Shown piece after piece: positions 8,965-18,647 of a DNA stretch of 64,000 bases. Under the pieces are notes generated by a model, which was not told the DNA's origin, did no database searches, and saw only the letters and a program-made list of their open reading frames with translations. The DNA lies in the NCBI RefSeq assembly GCF_003240565.2, contig NZ_CP117255.1, forward strand, positions 434,001 through 498,000. Direction: 5' to 3'. Each line of letters starts with the position of its first letter. Position 1 is the stretch's first letter. A program made the translations under genes and the position numbers. The DNA comes from Rhizobium tumorigenes. GTDB taxonomy: Bacteria > Pseudomonadota > Alphaproteobacteria > Rhizobiales > Rhizobiaceae.

Positions 8965-11541
8965 ATGACATCGACCTATCTGAGCTACACGCTCGATACC
9001 AAGAACATGACGTCGACCCTTGCGCGCGTTGCCTCCCAGCCGACGACGAAGCGGGAGGTCGACTACTACAATGCCAATATCGGCAAGGTCAAAACCGTCG
9101 ACGACCTGATGGACAACTACCAGCTCTACAGCTACGCCATGAAGTCGTACGGGCTGGAGGACTTCACCTACGCCAAGGCGTTCATGAAGCAGGTACTGAC
9201 CAGCAACCTCAGTGACAGCAGCAGCTTTGCCAATCGCCTGAACGACCCGAAATACAAGGCGATTGCAGCGGCATTCAATTTTGGCGCTTCGACCACGACG
9301 ACGGCGCAGTCGAGCGATACCCTGACGACGATGTTCGGCTCGACATCGACATCGACTTCGTCCGACACGACGGATGCGGCCATCGGCCTCTACCAGCAAT
9401 CCTTCACGGACGAAGAAACATCGGCAAAGACTGCCAGCGACGCCTATGACGCGGCTATAGGCTCGGTCAAGAATGTCGATGACTTCCTCAGCGATACCGA
9501 TCTCAGGGACTATGTGCTGAAAGGCTACGGCATCGACCCGACCAATATTTCGAACAGCTTCCTGAAGTCGATGCTGACCAGCGACGTGTCGGATCCGAAC
9601 AGCTTCGTCAACGTCAACGGCAGCGCCGCCGACAAGGCGATGGCGGCGCAATTCAGCTTCAATGCCGACGGATCGATCGCCACCACCACGCCGGATGCGG
9701 ACAAGAGTTACTACGAAGCCAATATCGGCACAGTTACATCGGTGGATCAGCTGGTGTCAGATCCACGGCTGTTCGATTACGTCAAGACGGCCTACGGCAT
9801 CGATCCGTCGCTCACGGGTGCGAAGTTCGTGGCCTCCGTAAAGGACCCCGGCACCGCTTCGGATAATGGCCTGACCAGCGTGCTCACCGAGTTCAATTTC
9901 GGCAGCGACGGCACTGTCGCGACTGGCGCGTCTGCCCAGACCGCCGACCAGATCAGCACCACATCGACAAACTACGCCACCAACTATACCAGCAAGATAC
10001 AGACGATCAGCCAGAAGGCTGCCGTCATGGAAGCCTACAACAACACCGTCCCGTCATTCGTCACCTCCGTCGCTGCAGCTGACGACGCTGCCTATTACAA
10101 GGCGCATATCGGCTCTGTGACGTCGGTCGAGGACCTGACTTCGGATATGCGGCTATTCGACTACGTCAAGATCGCCTACAACCTGCAGTCGCTGGATGCT
10201 CAGGCGTCGGACAACACGCTCAAATACGACCTCGAGACATCGGTGGAAGACCCCACCTACGCCAAGCTCGTCGGCTTTTCGGGCGTGGTCGCCCAGTTCA
10301 ACTTCCAGTCCGACGGGACGGTGGCCTCCGGCACCGTGGCGCAAACCTCCACGCAACTCGCTGCAGCGACCACGGCGTTTTCAGCCAACTACCAGTCGGA
10401 GCAGACCACGGCCGAGGCGGATGCCGTGGCAAACTACGAGACCCGCATCGCCAAGGTCAAGAATATCAATGAGTTCTTTGCCAGCAATGCGACGGCTGAC
10501 TCCAGCGCCACCAACGATAACCTGCCGGAACTCTACCAGATGGCGCTGCGCTCCTACGGGATCGGCGAAAACGAGATTTCCAAGGCGCAGATGAAGAAGA
10601 TCATGGAGAGCGATCCCTATGATCCGAAAAGCTATGTCAACACGCTGAAGGACGATCGCTTCGTCAAGCTCGCCAAGGCTTTCAATTTCGACAGCGCCGG
10701 CACGATCAAGGCGCAGGTAACGGCGCTCTCGACGACGCAGGTCAACAGCTACATCTCCGAATATTCAACCGAGAAGCGTCGCGGATTGACGGGTTCGGCA
10801 CTGACGGCGGCAACAGCCGCCGTCAAGAAGGATGCCACCTACTTCACCACCAACATCGCCAAGGTGACGAGCGTTTCAGACCTTCTGGCCGACCCGAAGC
10901 TGACCGACTTCATCCTCAAGGCCAGCGGTATCGATCCGAAGAAGGTGACAACAGACACGCTGAAAAAGGCCTTCGCATCGGACCCCGACAATTCGAAAAG
11001 CTTCGTCAACACCACCGCCGGTGCCCAGTTCAAGGACATAGTCGAAGCTTTCAACTTCGGCATCAACGGCACCATGGTCGATACCAAGCTCGGCAGCGCC
11101 CAGAACAAGGGCGCGCTCGACGCCACCAACGAACTCTACCTGCACCAGACCTTGGAATCGCAGGAAGGCGACAACAACCCAGGCACACGCCTTGCCCTCT
11201 ATTTCCAGCGCCAGGCACCGAATATCAATTCGGTCTACGACATCATGTCCGACACGGCGCTCTATTCGGTCATCACCACCACCTTCAGCCTGCCGAGCGC
11301 GATTTCGTCGATGAACGTCGACGACCAGGCGACGCTGCTGAAGAAATTCGTCAACGTCGACGATCTTCGCGATCCGACGAAACTGAACAAGCTGCTGGAG
11401 CGCTTCTCGGTCGAATACGATCTGCAGAACAACACCGGCAGCACCTCCTCGTCGGCACTGTCGATCCTCCAGGGGTCCTCGAAGTCTATCGGCATCAGCG
11501 CTGATACGCTGCTCTCCATCGCCCAGCTTTCGACTTCCTGA
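8965..11541 (+). CDS. DUF1217 repeat protein, copy 1
   Basis: An 858-residue protein built from six copies of a module of roughly 70-90 residues (about residues 32-106, 161-240, 250-317, 377-453, 489-580, 622-702). Each begins with a YYxxxIGxVxSVDDL-like segment, passes a (Y/F)(V/A)(L/M)KxYGI-like core and ends near a FNF(G/D)xxGT turn. A conserved C-terminal domain follows (QRQAPNINSVYDIM ... LLSIAQL). There is no signal peptide, no membrane helix and no cysteine-rich part. Modules 5, 6 and the C-terminal domain are the best conserved when compared with the paralogue at 50867-53425; 47 of the first 60 residues are identical. I recall DUF1217 proteins in rhizobial flagellar clusters, but no flagellar gene lies in this window. 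Export and role are unknown. Confidence 0.9.
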   Translation: MTSTYLSYTLDTKNMTSTLARVASQPTTKREVDYYNANIGKVKTVDDLMDNYQLYSYAMKSYGLEDFTYAKAFMKQVLTSNLSDSSSFANRLNDPKYKAIAAAFNFGASTTTTAQSSDTLTTMFGSTSTSTSSDTTDAAIGLYQQSFTDEETSAKTASDAYDAAIGSVKNVDDFLSDTDLRDYVLKGYGIDPTNISNSFLKSMLTSDVSDPNSFVNVNGSAADKAMAAQFSFNADGSIATTTPDADKSYYEANIGTVTSVDQLVSDPRLFDYVKTAYGIDPSLTGAKFVASVKDPGTASDNGLTSVLTEFNFGSDGTVATGASAQTADQISTTSTNYATNYTSKIQTISQKAAVMEAYNNTVPSFVTSVAAADDAAYYKAHIGSVTSVEDLTSDMRLFDYVKIAYNLQSLDAQASDNTLKYDLETSVEDPTYAKLVGFSGVVAQFNFQSDGTVASGTVAQTSTQLAAATTAFSANYQSEQTTAEADAVANYETRIAKVKNINEFFASNATADSSATNDNLPELYQMALRSYGIGENEISKAQMKKIMESDPYDPKSYVNTLKDDRFVKLAKAFNFDSAGTIKAQVTALSTTQVNSYISEYSTEKRRGLTGSALTAATAAVKKDATYFTTNIAKVTSVSDLLADPKLTDFILKASGIDPKKVTTDTLKKAFASDPDNSKSFVNTTAGAQFKDIVEAFNFGINGTMVDTKLGSAQNKGALDATNELYLHQTLESQEGDNNPGTRLALYFQRQAPNINSVYDIMSDTALYSVITTTFSLPSAISSMNVDDQATLLKKFVNVDDLRDPTKLNKLLERFSVEYDLQNNTGSTSSSALSILQGSSKSIGISADTLLSIAQLSTS
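10588..10637 (+). repeat. 50-bp block identical to the second DUF1217 gene, copy 1
   Basis: These 50 bases, inside module 5 (coding QMKKIMESDPYDPKSYV), are identical at every position, including third codon positions, to 52478-52527. The flanks on both sides differ at many synonymous sites. The two copies are direct repeats 41.9 kb apart. Confidence 0.9.
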
Positions 11542-11772
11542 TCGCAACGGAACGCCCGCGCCGACCGCGCATGCCGCAGTCGCCGGCGCCTGCCTTGGCG
11601 CCCATGGCGGCTAAAATATTTATCTGTGCCAGCCAGCCAAAAAGCCCGCAAAACATGGGTTTTTGCATCCAGCCCTTCAAAGTGCCGCCAATTCGGAAGG
11701 AACTTATTAACCGTCCCTGGCCTATTCGATTGGGGTAGCTATCGGCCAATCAATGACTGGATTGCAGGTCTT

Positions 11773-14523
11773 ATGCGTTTTTCCAAAACCAACTTTTCCA
11801 ACGGCGAAACGGATTTCCAGCGGGACGTCCATGCCGACGCCGAACGTGCCGAAGCGGAACTGCGGGAAGCCCAGCAGATCGCCGAGCGCCGGGCCTACCT
11901 GGAGCAGAAGCTGATCCAGGCGCGCGAAGCCAAGCGCCGATCCGAGATCGCCCACCAGCAGCGCGCCGACCAGCTGAAGGCGGCGCAATTGCGCCAGCCA
12001 CAGGCAACGCCGGTCGCTGCTCCGGATGCAGGCCTTTCCCCGACCGGCCGCACCAACATGCCGCTGGTGCCACCACTGGTGCCGGCCGATGCCGTGCAGG
12101 ATTGGCAGACCGCCTTTTCGCTGGCACCGAATGTCCGTTTTACTCGGACACCCGAAAGTCTGATCAGCCGCAAGAAATCGCCGGACTCGGACGCTAACGA
12201 GACGGAGCAGACCATCCAACAGACCGCAGTCAAACAATCCGCCATCAGCCCCGAGGCTCCAGCCACGTCGCAAGCTGCCGAGGCGGCATCAACGAGCGCA
12301 CAAACGCCGCGCCACATCGAGACGCCGCGCCCTGCAGCGCCGATGCCATGGAACAACCGGCTCGTCGAGGATATCTTCACGCCGGCATCCACGCCTGTTC
12401 CGCCGCTGACCGCCTGGCAGCGCCAGCCCGTCGCCGTCGTGCCCCAGGCGCAGCTGGCCTCGCATCTGGCCAACCTGTCCGACTTCGCCTTCTGGGACGT
12501 TATGCCCTTCGACGGCGAACTCGCTCCACCCGTAGCAGCAACGGCACCGGCCTTCATTGCGCCGCCCATGTCCGCTCCACCAACGGAGACGACGCAACAA
12601 TCCGCAACATCGCTTTACCGCATCATCGACTGGCAGCCCTCCGGGCGCGTAGCTGCACCGGCGCCGGTCGTGCCGGTGCCGCAGGCTGCAGTCGTCCAGC
12701 CGAACGAAGTGGCCGAGCCCATCGTCCTGACACCGCTGGCGCCCGCAACCGTTGCCGCACCTCCGGTCGTCGCTGCCGTCGTTCTGCCCAAGCCAGCCGC
12801 AGTTGCAGCCCCGGCAAAGCAGGCCCCGGCCGCGCAGATCGTTGCTCCCGCCCCGAAGGCTGGCGTCGTCGACGCTGCGCCGAGCCGCCGCATCCCGGTC
12901 GCGACCCGCAGCGACCGCCCGGTCAGCCCCGCGCCGATGAAATGGCGCCCGGTTTCCATCAGCAGCGACGGTGAGTACGAACTGCCGCCGCGCGAACTGC
13001 TGCAGGAGCCGCCGGAACGCGTCGGCGTGATCATGACCCAGGAAGCCCTGGAGCAGAATGCGGGCCTTCTCGAAAACGTGCTGGAAGACTTCGGCGTCAA
13101 GGGCGAGATCATCCATGTCCGCCCCGGTCCGGTCGTCACCCTCTATGAGTTCGAGCCGGCCCCCGGCGTCAAATCCTCGCGCGTCATCGGCCTTGCCGAC
13201 GATATCGCCCGCTCGATGTCGGCGCTGTCGGCCCGTGTCGCGGTCGTTCCCGGCCGCAATGTCATCGGCATCGAACTGCCGAATGCAACGCGCGAAACCG
13301 TCTACTTCCGCGAGATGATCGAATCAGAAGATTTTGCCCAGAGCAGCTTCAAGCTGGCGCTCGGCCTCGGCAAGACCATTGGCGGCGAACCCGTTATCGC
13401 CGAGCTCGCCAAGATGCCGCATCTGCTGGTTGCCGGCACCACCGGCTCCGGCAAGTCCGTCGCCATCAACACGATGATCCTGTCGCTGCTCTACCGCATG
13501 ACGCCGGAAGAATGCCGCCTGATCATGGTCGATCCGAAGATGCTCGAACTGTCGGTCTATGACGGCATTCCGCATCTGCTGACCCCTGTCGTCACCGATC
13601 CGAAGAAGGCCGTGCTGGCGCTGAAATGGGCCGTGCGCGAGATGGAGGATCGCTATCGCAAGATGTCGCGCCTCGGCGTCCGCAACATCGATGGCTACAA
13701 CGCCCGCGTCGCCATCGCCCGCGAGAAGAACGAGACGATCCTCGTCACCGTCCAGACCGGTTTCGACCGGACGACGGGCGCACCGACCGAGGAGAGCCAA
13801 GAGCTCGATCTGGCCCGCATGCCCTACATCGTCGTGATCGTCGACGAGATGGCCGACCTGATGATGGTCGCCGGCAAGGAAATCGAAGGCGCCATCCAGC
13901 GTCTGGCGCAGATGGCCCGTGCCGCCGGCATCCACCTGATCATGGCGACACAGCGCCCGTCGGTCGATGTCATCACCGGCACCATCAAGGCCAACTTCCC
14001 CACCCGCATCTCCTTTCAGGTCACCTCGAAGATCGACAGTCGCACGATCCTCGGCGAGCAGGGTGCAGAGCAGCTGCTCGGCCAGGGCGACATGCTGCAT
14101 ATGCAGGGTGGCGGCCGCATCTCGCGCGTCCACGGTCCCTTCGTATCCGACGAGGAAGTCGAAAAGGTCGTGGCCCATCTGAAGATGCAGGGCCGTCCGG
14201 AATACCTGGATACGGTCACTGCCGGTGAAGAGGACGAGGAAGAGGAAGAAGACGGCGGCGCCGTGTTCGACAAGAGCGCGATGGGTTCCGAGGATAGCGA
14301 CGATACCTACGAGCAGGCGATCAAGGTCGTCATGCGCGATAAGAAGTGCTCGACCTCCTACATCCAGCGTCGCCTCGGCATCGGCTACAACCGCGCCGCC
14401 TCGCTCGTCGAGCGCATGGAAAAGGAAGGCCTCGTCGGTCCCGCCAACCACGTCGGCAAGCGCGAGATCATCTCCGGCAACCGCAACGCCACGCCGATGC
14501 CGCCTGTTGACGACATGGACTGA
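11773..14523 (+). CDS. ftsK: DNA translocase FtsK, membrane-free form
   Basis: A 916-residue hexameric ATP-driven DNA pump homologue. The N-terminal 400 residues hold a charged coiled-coil stretch (about 18-70) and then a long Ala/Pro-rich linker, with no transmembrane helices, unlike the septal FtsK of Escherichia coli. The motor follows: alpha domain (about 410-510), Walker A GTTGSGKS (about 555-562), Walker [12 protein letters not shown] (about 685-695), an acidic EEDEEEEED tract (about 818-826) and the winged-helix gamma domain (about 845-905, [14 protein letters not shown]) that normally reads KOPS sequences. The start at 11773 ([10 protein letters not shown]) follows AGG; the longer frame has no better start. 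Rhizobia tend to have a second, membrane-anchored FtsK elsewhere; that is from memory. Confidence 0.93.
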   Translation: MRFSKTNFSNGETDFQRDVHADAERAEAELREAQQIAERRAYLEQKLIQAREAKRRSEIAHQQRADQLKAAQLRQPQATPVAAPDAGLSPTGRTNMPLVPPLVPADAVQDWQTAFSLAPNVRFTRTPESLISRKKSPDSDANETEQTIQQTAVKQSAISPEAPATSQAAEAASTSAQTPRHIETPRPAAPMPWNNRLVEDIFTPASTPVPPLTAWQRQPVAVVPQAQLASHLANLSDFAFWDVMPFDGELAPPVAATAPAFIAPPMSAPPTETTQQSATSLYRIIDWQPSGRVAAPAPVVPVPQAAVVQPNEVAEPIVLTPLAPATVAAPPVVAAVVLPKPAAVAAPAKQAPAAQIVAPAPKAGVVDAAPSRRIPVATRSDRPVSPAPMKWRPVSISSDGEYELPPRELLQEPPERVGVIMTQEALEQNAGLLENVLEDFGVKGEIIHVRPGPVVTLYEFEPAPGVKSSRVIGLADDIARSMSALSARVAVVPGRNVIGIELPNATRETVYFREMIESEDFAQSSFKLALGLGKTIGGEPVIAELAKMPHLLVAGTTGSGKSVAINTMILSLLYRMTPEECRLIMVDPKMLELSVYDGIPHLLTPVVTDPKKAVLALKWAVREMEDRYRKMSRLGVRNIDGYNARVAIAREKNETILVTVQTGFDRTTGAPTEESQELDLARMPYIVVIVDEMADLMMVAGKEIEGAIQRLAQMARAAGIHLIMATQRPSVDVITGTIKANFPTRISFQVTSKIDSRTILGEQGAEQLLGQGDMLHMQGGGRISRVHGPFVSDEEVEKVVAHLKMQGRPEYLDTVTAGEEDEEEEEDGGAVFDKSAMGSEDSDDTYEQAIKVVMRDKKCSTSYIQRRLGIGYNRAASLVERMEKEGLVGPANHVGKREIISGNRNATPMPPVDDMD

Positions 14524-14557
14524 GCAACAGGGGGCAGCGCGCCTTCGTCGCTGGCCC

Positions 14558-15982
14558 CTAGACCACCACGACCTTGCCAGGGTTCATGATCCCGGCAGGG
14601 TCGAAGCTTTTCTTGATCCGGCGCATCAGTTCCATCTCGATCTCCGGCCGGATCGATGCCAGCTCGTCCCGCTTCAGCTGGCCGATGCCGTGCTCCGCCG
14701 AGATTGAGCCCTCGTGCTTCATCACCAGCCCATGGACGATCTGGTTCATCTCCCGCCAGCGACCGATGAATTCCGCCTTGTCGGCGCCGACAGGCTGCGA
14801 GATGTTGTAGTGGATATTGCCGTCGCCCATGTGCCCGAAGGCGCAGATGCGGGCGCCCGGCATGGCCGCCATGACCGCTTGCTCCGCCTCGTGCATGAAA
14901 GCCGGTATTTGTGAGACCGGCACCGAGACGTCGTGCTTGATCGAGCCGCCCTCGGGCTTCTGGGCGCCGGACATGCTTTCGCGCATGTGCCACAAGGCCT
15001 TCTGCTGCGCTTGTGAGCTTGCGATCGTCGCATCCTGCACCAGCCCGGCCTCGAAACCCTGTTCCAGCAGCGCCGACATCATCCGCTCGGCCGTCTCCGC
15101 CGAATCCGAGGTGGAGATGTCGATCAGCACATACCACGGGTGGACGGTCTCCAGCGGATCGCGCACGCCGTCGATGTGGCGGGTGGTGAACTCGACGCCG
15201 ATGCGCGGCATCAGCTCGAAGCCGGTCAGCGCCGGACCGCAAAGACCCGATGCATTCCTGAACAGCGACAGCGCATCCTCGACCGATCGTATGCCGGCAA
15301 AGGCGACCTGATGCCCCAGCGGCTGCGGAAAAAGTTTCAGCACCGCGCCTGTGATGATGCCGAGCGTGCCCTCGGCGCCGATGAACAGGTCGCGCAGGTC
15401 ATAGCCGGTATTGTCCTTTTTCAGCCGCCGCAGCCCGTTCCAGATTTCGCCGGTCGGAAGCACGACTTCGAGGCCGAGGCAGAGTTGGCGCATGTTGCCA
15501 TAGGCAAGCACGGCCGTGCCTCCGGCATTGGTGGCGAGATTGCCGCCGATCCGGCATGATCCTTCCGAACCCAGCGACAGCGGAAACAGCCGGCCATGCT
15601 CTTCCGCCACCTTCTGCACGTCGGCTAGGATGCAGCCGCCATCGACCACCATGATGCCAGCGACGGGATCGACCTCGCGAATGCGGTTCATCCGTTCCAG
15701 CGAGACGATCACATCGGCGCCGTTATCGCGCGGCGTCTGGCCGCCGACGAGGCCGGTATTGCCCGTCTGCGGCACGATCGCCGTTGCCGTTTCCGAAGCA
15801 AGCTTCAGGATGGCCGAGACCTCTTCGACCGAACCGGGCTTCAGCACCAGCGACGAGGCGCCATGATAGAGCCCGCGATTTTCGACGAGGCGTGGGGCGA
15901 TGTCGGCCGCCTCGCGCAAGACATGGGCAGCGCCGACGATGGCGGCAAAGCGGTCGAGCAGGGCAGGAGAGGGAATGGCCAT
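14558..15982 (-). CDS. FAD-linked 2-hydroxyacid dehydrogenase (D-2-hydroxyglutarate/D-lactate type)
   Basis: A 474-residue flavoprotein of the FAD_binding_4/FAD-oxidase_C family, which oxidises D-2-hydroxyacids and passes electrons to a quinone or electron-transfer protein. The PCMH-type FAD domain spans about residues 40-220 (VPQTGNTGLVGGQTP, LSLGSEGSCRIGGNLATNAGG). The C-terminal domain carries the metal-site motif HMGDGNIHYN (about 381-390) and SAEHGIGQLKRDEL near the end. Length and motifs favour D-2-hydroxyglutarate dehydrogenase, but D-lactate or another hydroxyacid is possible. The start has AAGGA nine bases upstream, immediately after a triple 17-bp repeat. Convergent with ftsK; probably co-transcribed with the upstream Sua5 gene (71-base gap). 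Confidence 0.88.
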   Translation of the reverse strand: MAIPSPALLDRFAAIVGAAHVLREAADIAPRLVENRGLYHGASSLVLKPGSVEEVSAILKLASETATAIVPQTGNTGLVGGQTPRDNGADVIVSLERMNRIREVDPVAGIMVVDGGCILADVQKVAEEHGRLFPLSLGSEGSCRIGGNLATNAGGTAVLAYGNMRQLCLGLEVVLPTGEIWNGLRRLKKDNTGYDLRDLFIGAEGTLGIITGAVLKLFPQPLGHQVAFAGIRSVEDALSLFRNASGLCGPALTGFELMPRIGVEFTTRHIDGVRDPLETVHPWYVLIDISTSDSAETAERMMSALLEQGFEAGLVQDATIASSQAQQKALWHMRESMSGAQKPEGGSIKHDVSVPVSQIPAFMHEAEQAVMAAMPGARICAFGHMGDGNIHYNISQPVGADKAEFIGRWREMNQIVHGLVMKHEGSISAEHGIGQLKRDELASIRPEIEMELMRRIKKSFDPAGIMNPGKVVVV

Positions 15983-15996
15983 GCGTGCTGGTCCTT

Positions 15997-16047
15997 GTCT
16001 TGCAGTCGGAAACGTCTTGCAGTCGGAAACGTCTTGCAGTCGGAAAC
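15997..16047. repeat. Three perfect tandem copies of a 17-bp unit
   Basis: The units 15997-16013, 16014-16030 and 16031-16047 are identical (GTCTTGCAGTCGGAAAC on the plus strand). They fill most of the 71-base gap between the stop of the Sua5 gene and the start of the FAD dehydrogenase gene, both on the minus strand, and end exactly where the latter's ribosome binding site (AAGGA, 15996-15992) begins. Confidence 0.97.
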
Positions 16048-16053
16048 TCTGGT

Positions 16054-17028
16054 CTAGTCGCGGGGTGCCGCGGCGCGGCGCAGCCGGTCGTTGATCGCTT
16101 CGCCGAGACCGTCTTCCGGGATGGTGGTGAAAGCCATCCCGATAACGCCCGTGGCGTCGGCACGTTTCATGAAGTCGAAAAGATTGGCCGCAGCTTCGGT
16201 GAGATCGCCGGAGGGGCTGAGGTTGAAAATGACGGACGCTTCCTCCTCGCCAGCCACCGGCTTGCTTCCGAAACGGATCAGCGCTTCGCCGGCGGTGACT
16301 TCCGTGGCGTCCAGCCTGACCATTGCGTGCGGCGCATAGTGGGAGGCCATCATGCCGGGCGCCTCTATCGCCGGGCTAGCGCCTTCCTTGCGCGTCAGTG
16401 GAATGCCGGCCACGCGCTCTATATCTTCTGCCGCCAGGCCGCCCGGACGCAGCAACCGCATCCCGCCTTTATCGATCTTGACGATCGTCGATTCGACACC
16501 GACGTCGCAGGCGCCGCCATCGAGAATGAGCTCGATCTTGCGACCGAGATCGGCTTCGACATGGGCAGCGCTGGTGGCGCTGATACGGCCCGATGTGTTG
16601 GCACTCGGGGCCGCCAGCGGCCGGTCGAAGGCGCGGATAAGGTCGGCGGCAAAGCCATCGGGAACCCGGATGCCGACACTGTCGAGGCCCGCGGTCGCCA
16701 GCGCGTGGATGTTGCTTTCCGGTTTCAACGGCAGCACCAGCGTCAGCGGCCCCGGCCAGAACGCTTCGGCCAGCTTGCGCGAGATCGGGTCGAATACCGC
16801 GTGCCTCTCCGCCATGGCAAGATCGCTCATGTGGCAGATCAGCGGGTTGAAGCTCGGGCGCCCCTTGGTCTCGTAGATACGGGTGATCGCCACCGGATTG
16901 GTCGCATCGGCGGCAAGCCCATAGACGGTCTCGGTCGGCAACGCGACCGGAAACCCGTCGGCGAGCAAGGCCGACGCCCGAAAAATCGCGCCGTCCCTGT
17001 CGTGGAAGATGTCGATGATCTCTGCCAT
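16054..17028 (-). CDS. L-threonylcarbamoyladenylate synthase, Sua5 type
   Basis: Makes threonylcarbamoyl-AMP from threonine, bicarbonate and ATP, the first step of the t6A modification at position 37 of ANN-decoding tRNAs. At 324 residues it is the long Sua5 form. An N-terminal YrdC domain (about 10-205) has ALPTETVYGLAADA, KGRPSFNPLICH, APSANTSGRISAT and the substrate-site segment GVESTIV. The interdomain linker PGMMASHYAPH (about 235-245) is characteristic of Sua5, and a C-terminal Sua5 domain follows. I chose ATG 17028 (MAEIIDIFHD) over an upstream in-frame start that would add about 20 residues foreign to the family. Confidence 0.93.
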   Translation of the reverse strand: MAEIIDIFHDRDGAIFRASALLADGFPVALPTETVYGLAADATNPVAITRIYETKGRPSFNPLICHMSDLAMAERHAVFDPISRKLAEAFWPGPLTLVLPLKPESNIHALATAGLDSVGIRVPDGFAADLIRAFDRPLAAPSANTSGRISATSAAHVEADLGRKIELILDGGACDVGVESTIVKIDKGGMRLLRPGGLAAEDIERVAGIPLTRKEGASPAIEAPGMMASHYAPHAMVRLDATEVTAGEALIRFGSKPVAGEEEASVIFNLSPSGDLTEAAANLFDFMKRADATGVIGMAFTTIPEDGLGEAINDRLRRAAAPRD

Positions 17029-17266
17029 GCCCGACCCGTTTCCTGATCGATCTGTCCTTAGGCCTTTCCGGTGGTGGAGGGCAAGTGCCAAGAGGTCGCC
17101 GGGTCGTTCGAAGCGCCAAGGTCAGTCGGAGCCTGGAACCCTCGCCAACAGCCATCAAGCAAATTTGATAAGGTGAAGCCCATTGCCGCCTTGCTGGTCG
17201 CAGCAATGATCCTAGCATGGATTTCACTAAATGCTTGATCCCAGCCGCCTCAGAGGAAAAATCACA

Positions 17267-17587
17267 ATGAACCAGCACACCGGCGATTTCGTCGTAACGG
17301 GCAATGCCGTCATCCGCAACGAGATCACCGGCGTTACCTACGTCAAGCCGGGCGGCAACCTGGTTTCACGCGGCAGGCTGTCAGGCGGACTGATCGTTGA
17401 AGCCGGCGGAAACGCCGTCATTTCCGGCGAGGTGGGTCGCAATCTGCTGAATGAGGGAAATCTGGTTCTCAACGGCCATGTCGCCGGAAAGCTCATTGGC
17501 AACGGCGCTGTTGTGATGCAATCCGGCGCCACCGTAGGTGGCAACGATCTTCCTCTCGAAAATGTCTCCCAAAGTTCAACGACCTAA
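17267..17587 (+). CDS. Small bactofilin-like beta-helix protein
   Basis: A 106-residue protein with a regular pattern of glycine and hydrophobic residues spaced five to seven apart (TGNAVIRN ... GGNLVSRGRLSGG ... GGNAVISGEVGRN ... NGHVAGKLIGNG), typical of right-handed beta-helix folds such as bactofilins/polymer-forming cytoskeletal proteins. It has no signal peptide. It is shorter than most bactofilins and could be a single polymerising domain without terminal tails, or merely a beta-helix of another kind. The ATG at 17267 has AGGA about ten bases upstream. It converges with the proline iminopeptidase gene, 19 bases apart. Confidence 0.7.
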   Translation: MNQHTGDFVVTGNAVIRNEITGVTYVKPGGNLVSRGRLSGGLIVEAGGNAVISGEVGRNLLNEGNLVLNGHVAGKLIGNGAVVMQSGATVGGNDLPLENVSQSSTT

Positions 17588-17606
17588 TCGAAGGCAATGA
17601 GCGGGC

Positions 17607-18560
17607 TCACCTGCTCGACGCAAAGCCATCCAGCGCGATCCGCATCTGACTTCTTGACTGTGGTCCGCCGTGGCCTTCCTGTTCGACAATGAGCAATCTG
17701 CTGTTTGGCCAAGCTTGATGCAGCCGCCATGCCGTTACGAGCGGTCCGCTAAAGTCTCGGCGACCGTGGATCAGAACGGCGGGGATATGCTGGATCGAGT
17801 CCATCCTTTCGAGAATAGTATCGCCGCCCCGCAGGAAGCCGTCATTGGCCCAGTAGTGGGTGACCAGGGTTGCAAAGTTTGCTGCACGTATTTCGTCGAA
17901 GCGCCGGGGATGCGGTGCCCAGTTCGGATCGAGCGAGATATGAGTGGACTCCCAGTCGTTCCAGCAGCGAGCGGCGGCCCTGTGATCGTCCTCGTCCGGA
18001 GAAGCAAGCCTGCGTGCATAGGCGTCGACGGGTCGCTCGGTTCCGGTGCGCCCCGAGGCTCGTTCGAACTGATCCCAGGCTTCCGGAAACAGGCACCCGA
18101 CACCTTCGGTAATCCAGTCGACTTCTGCTCGGCTCGTCGTCGTGACTGCCATGAGAACAAGCTCGGAAACCCTGTCCGGATGCGACTGCGCATAGGCCAG
18201 AGCCAAGGTCGAACCCCAGGAGATCCCCGCGACCAGCCAGCGTTCCACCGCAAGATGGTGCCGCACCGCCTCGATGTCTCTTATCAAAGCCTGTGTGGTG
18301 TTTCCGGAGAGTTCCTTCAGATCGTCGATCGCCAGCGGTCGGCTGCGTCCGCATGCTCTTTGGTCGATACCGATAAGGCAGTATCCTGCGGGATTGAAGA
18401 GCTCCCGGTAGCTCCCCGAGCCGAGGCCGCTGCCGGGTCCGCCATGCAAATAGAGGGCGCATTTTCCGTCTGGGTTTCCCGATTTCTCCCAGTAAATCTC
18501 GGTCTTGTCGTCAACCTTCAGCAGGCCGTGAGCCAGCATATTATCTATCGGGTCGCTCAT
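17607..18560 (-). CDS. pip: Proline iminopeptidase (alpha/beta hydrolase, S33 family)
   Basis: A 317-residue cytosolic hydrolase that removes N-terminal proline from peptides. The family's oxyanion-hole segment LHGGPGSG, the nucleophile elbow GISWGSTLALAYAQ (Ser of GxSxGS), the GRRDFSGP segment bearing the catalytic Asp and the C-terminal EGHGG histidine are all present in order. One small oddity: the normally conserved DQRGSGRS/DQRGCGRS reads DQRACGRS here. Length is typical. It seems to be transcribed alone; the gene upstream on the same strand ends at 18648, beyond an 87-base gap holding a small palindrome (18593-18608). Confidence 0.9.
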   Translation of the reverse strand: MSDPIDNMLAHGLLKVDDKTEIYWEKSGNPDGKCALYLHGGPGSGLGSGSYRELFNPAGYCLIGIDQRACGRSRPLAIDDLKELSGNTTQALIRDIEAVRHHLAVERWLVAGISWGSTLALAYAQSHPDRVSELVLMAVTTTSRAEVDWITEGVGCLFPEAWDQFERASGRTGTERPVDAYARRLASPDEDDHRAAARCWNDWESTHISLDPNWAPHPRRFDEIRAANFATLVTHYWANDGFLRGGDTILERMDSIQHIPAVLIHGRRDFSGPLVTAWRLHQAWPNSRLLIVEQEGHGGPQSRSQMRIALDGFASSR

Positions 18561-18647
18561 AACTTAGTAGTCCAGGGTTTTGAAGGGCTGTTTCCAATGT
18601 GCATTGGACAGCGCTGTCGCCCGCCCGATGCACCCCATCGCCTCCGC

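Noticed and set aside
15997..16047. The 17-bp repeats as a CRISPR array
   Set aside because: The units are directly adjacent with no spacers, only 17 bp long and only three in number; no cas gene is nearby.
18593..18608. A palindrome (TCCAATG/CATTGGA) as terminator of the hypothetical gene at 18648-19256
   Set aside because: The stem is only 7 bp with a 2-base loop and no T-run follows on either strand; too weak to call.
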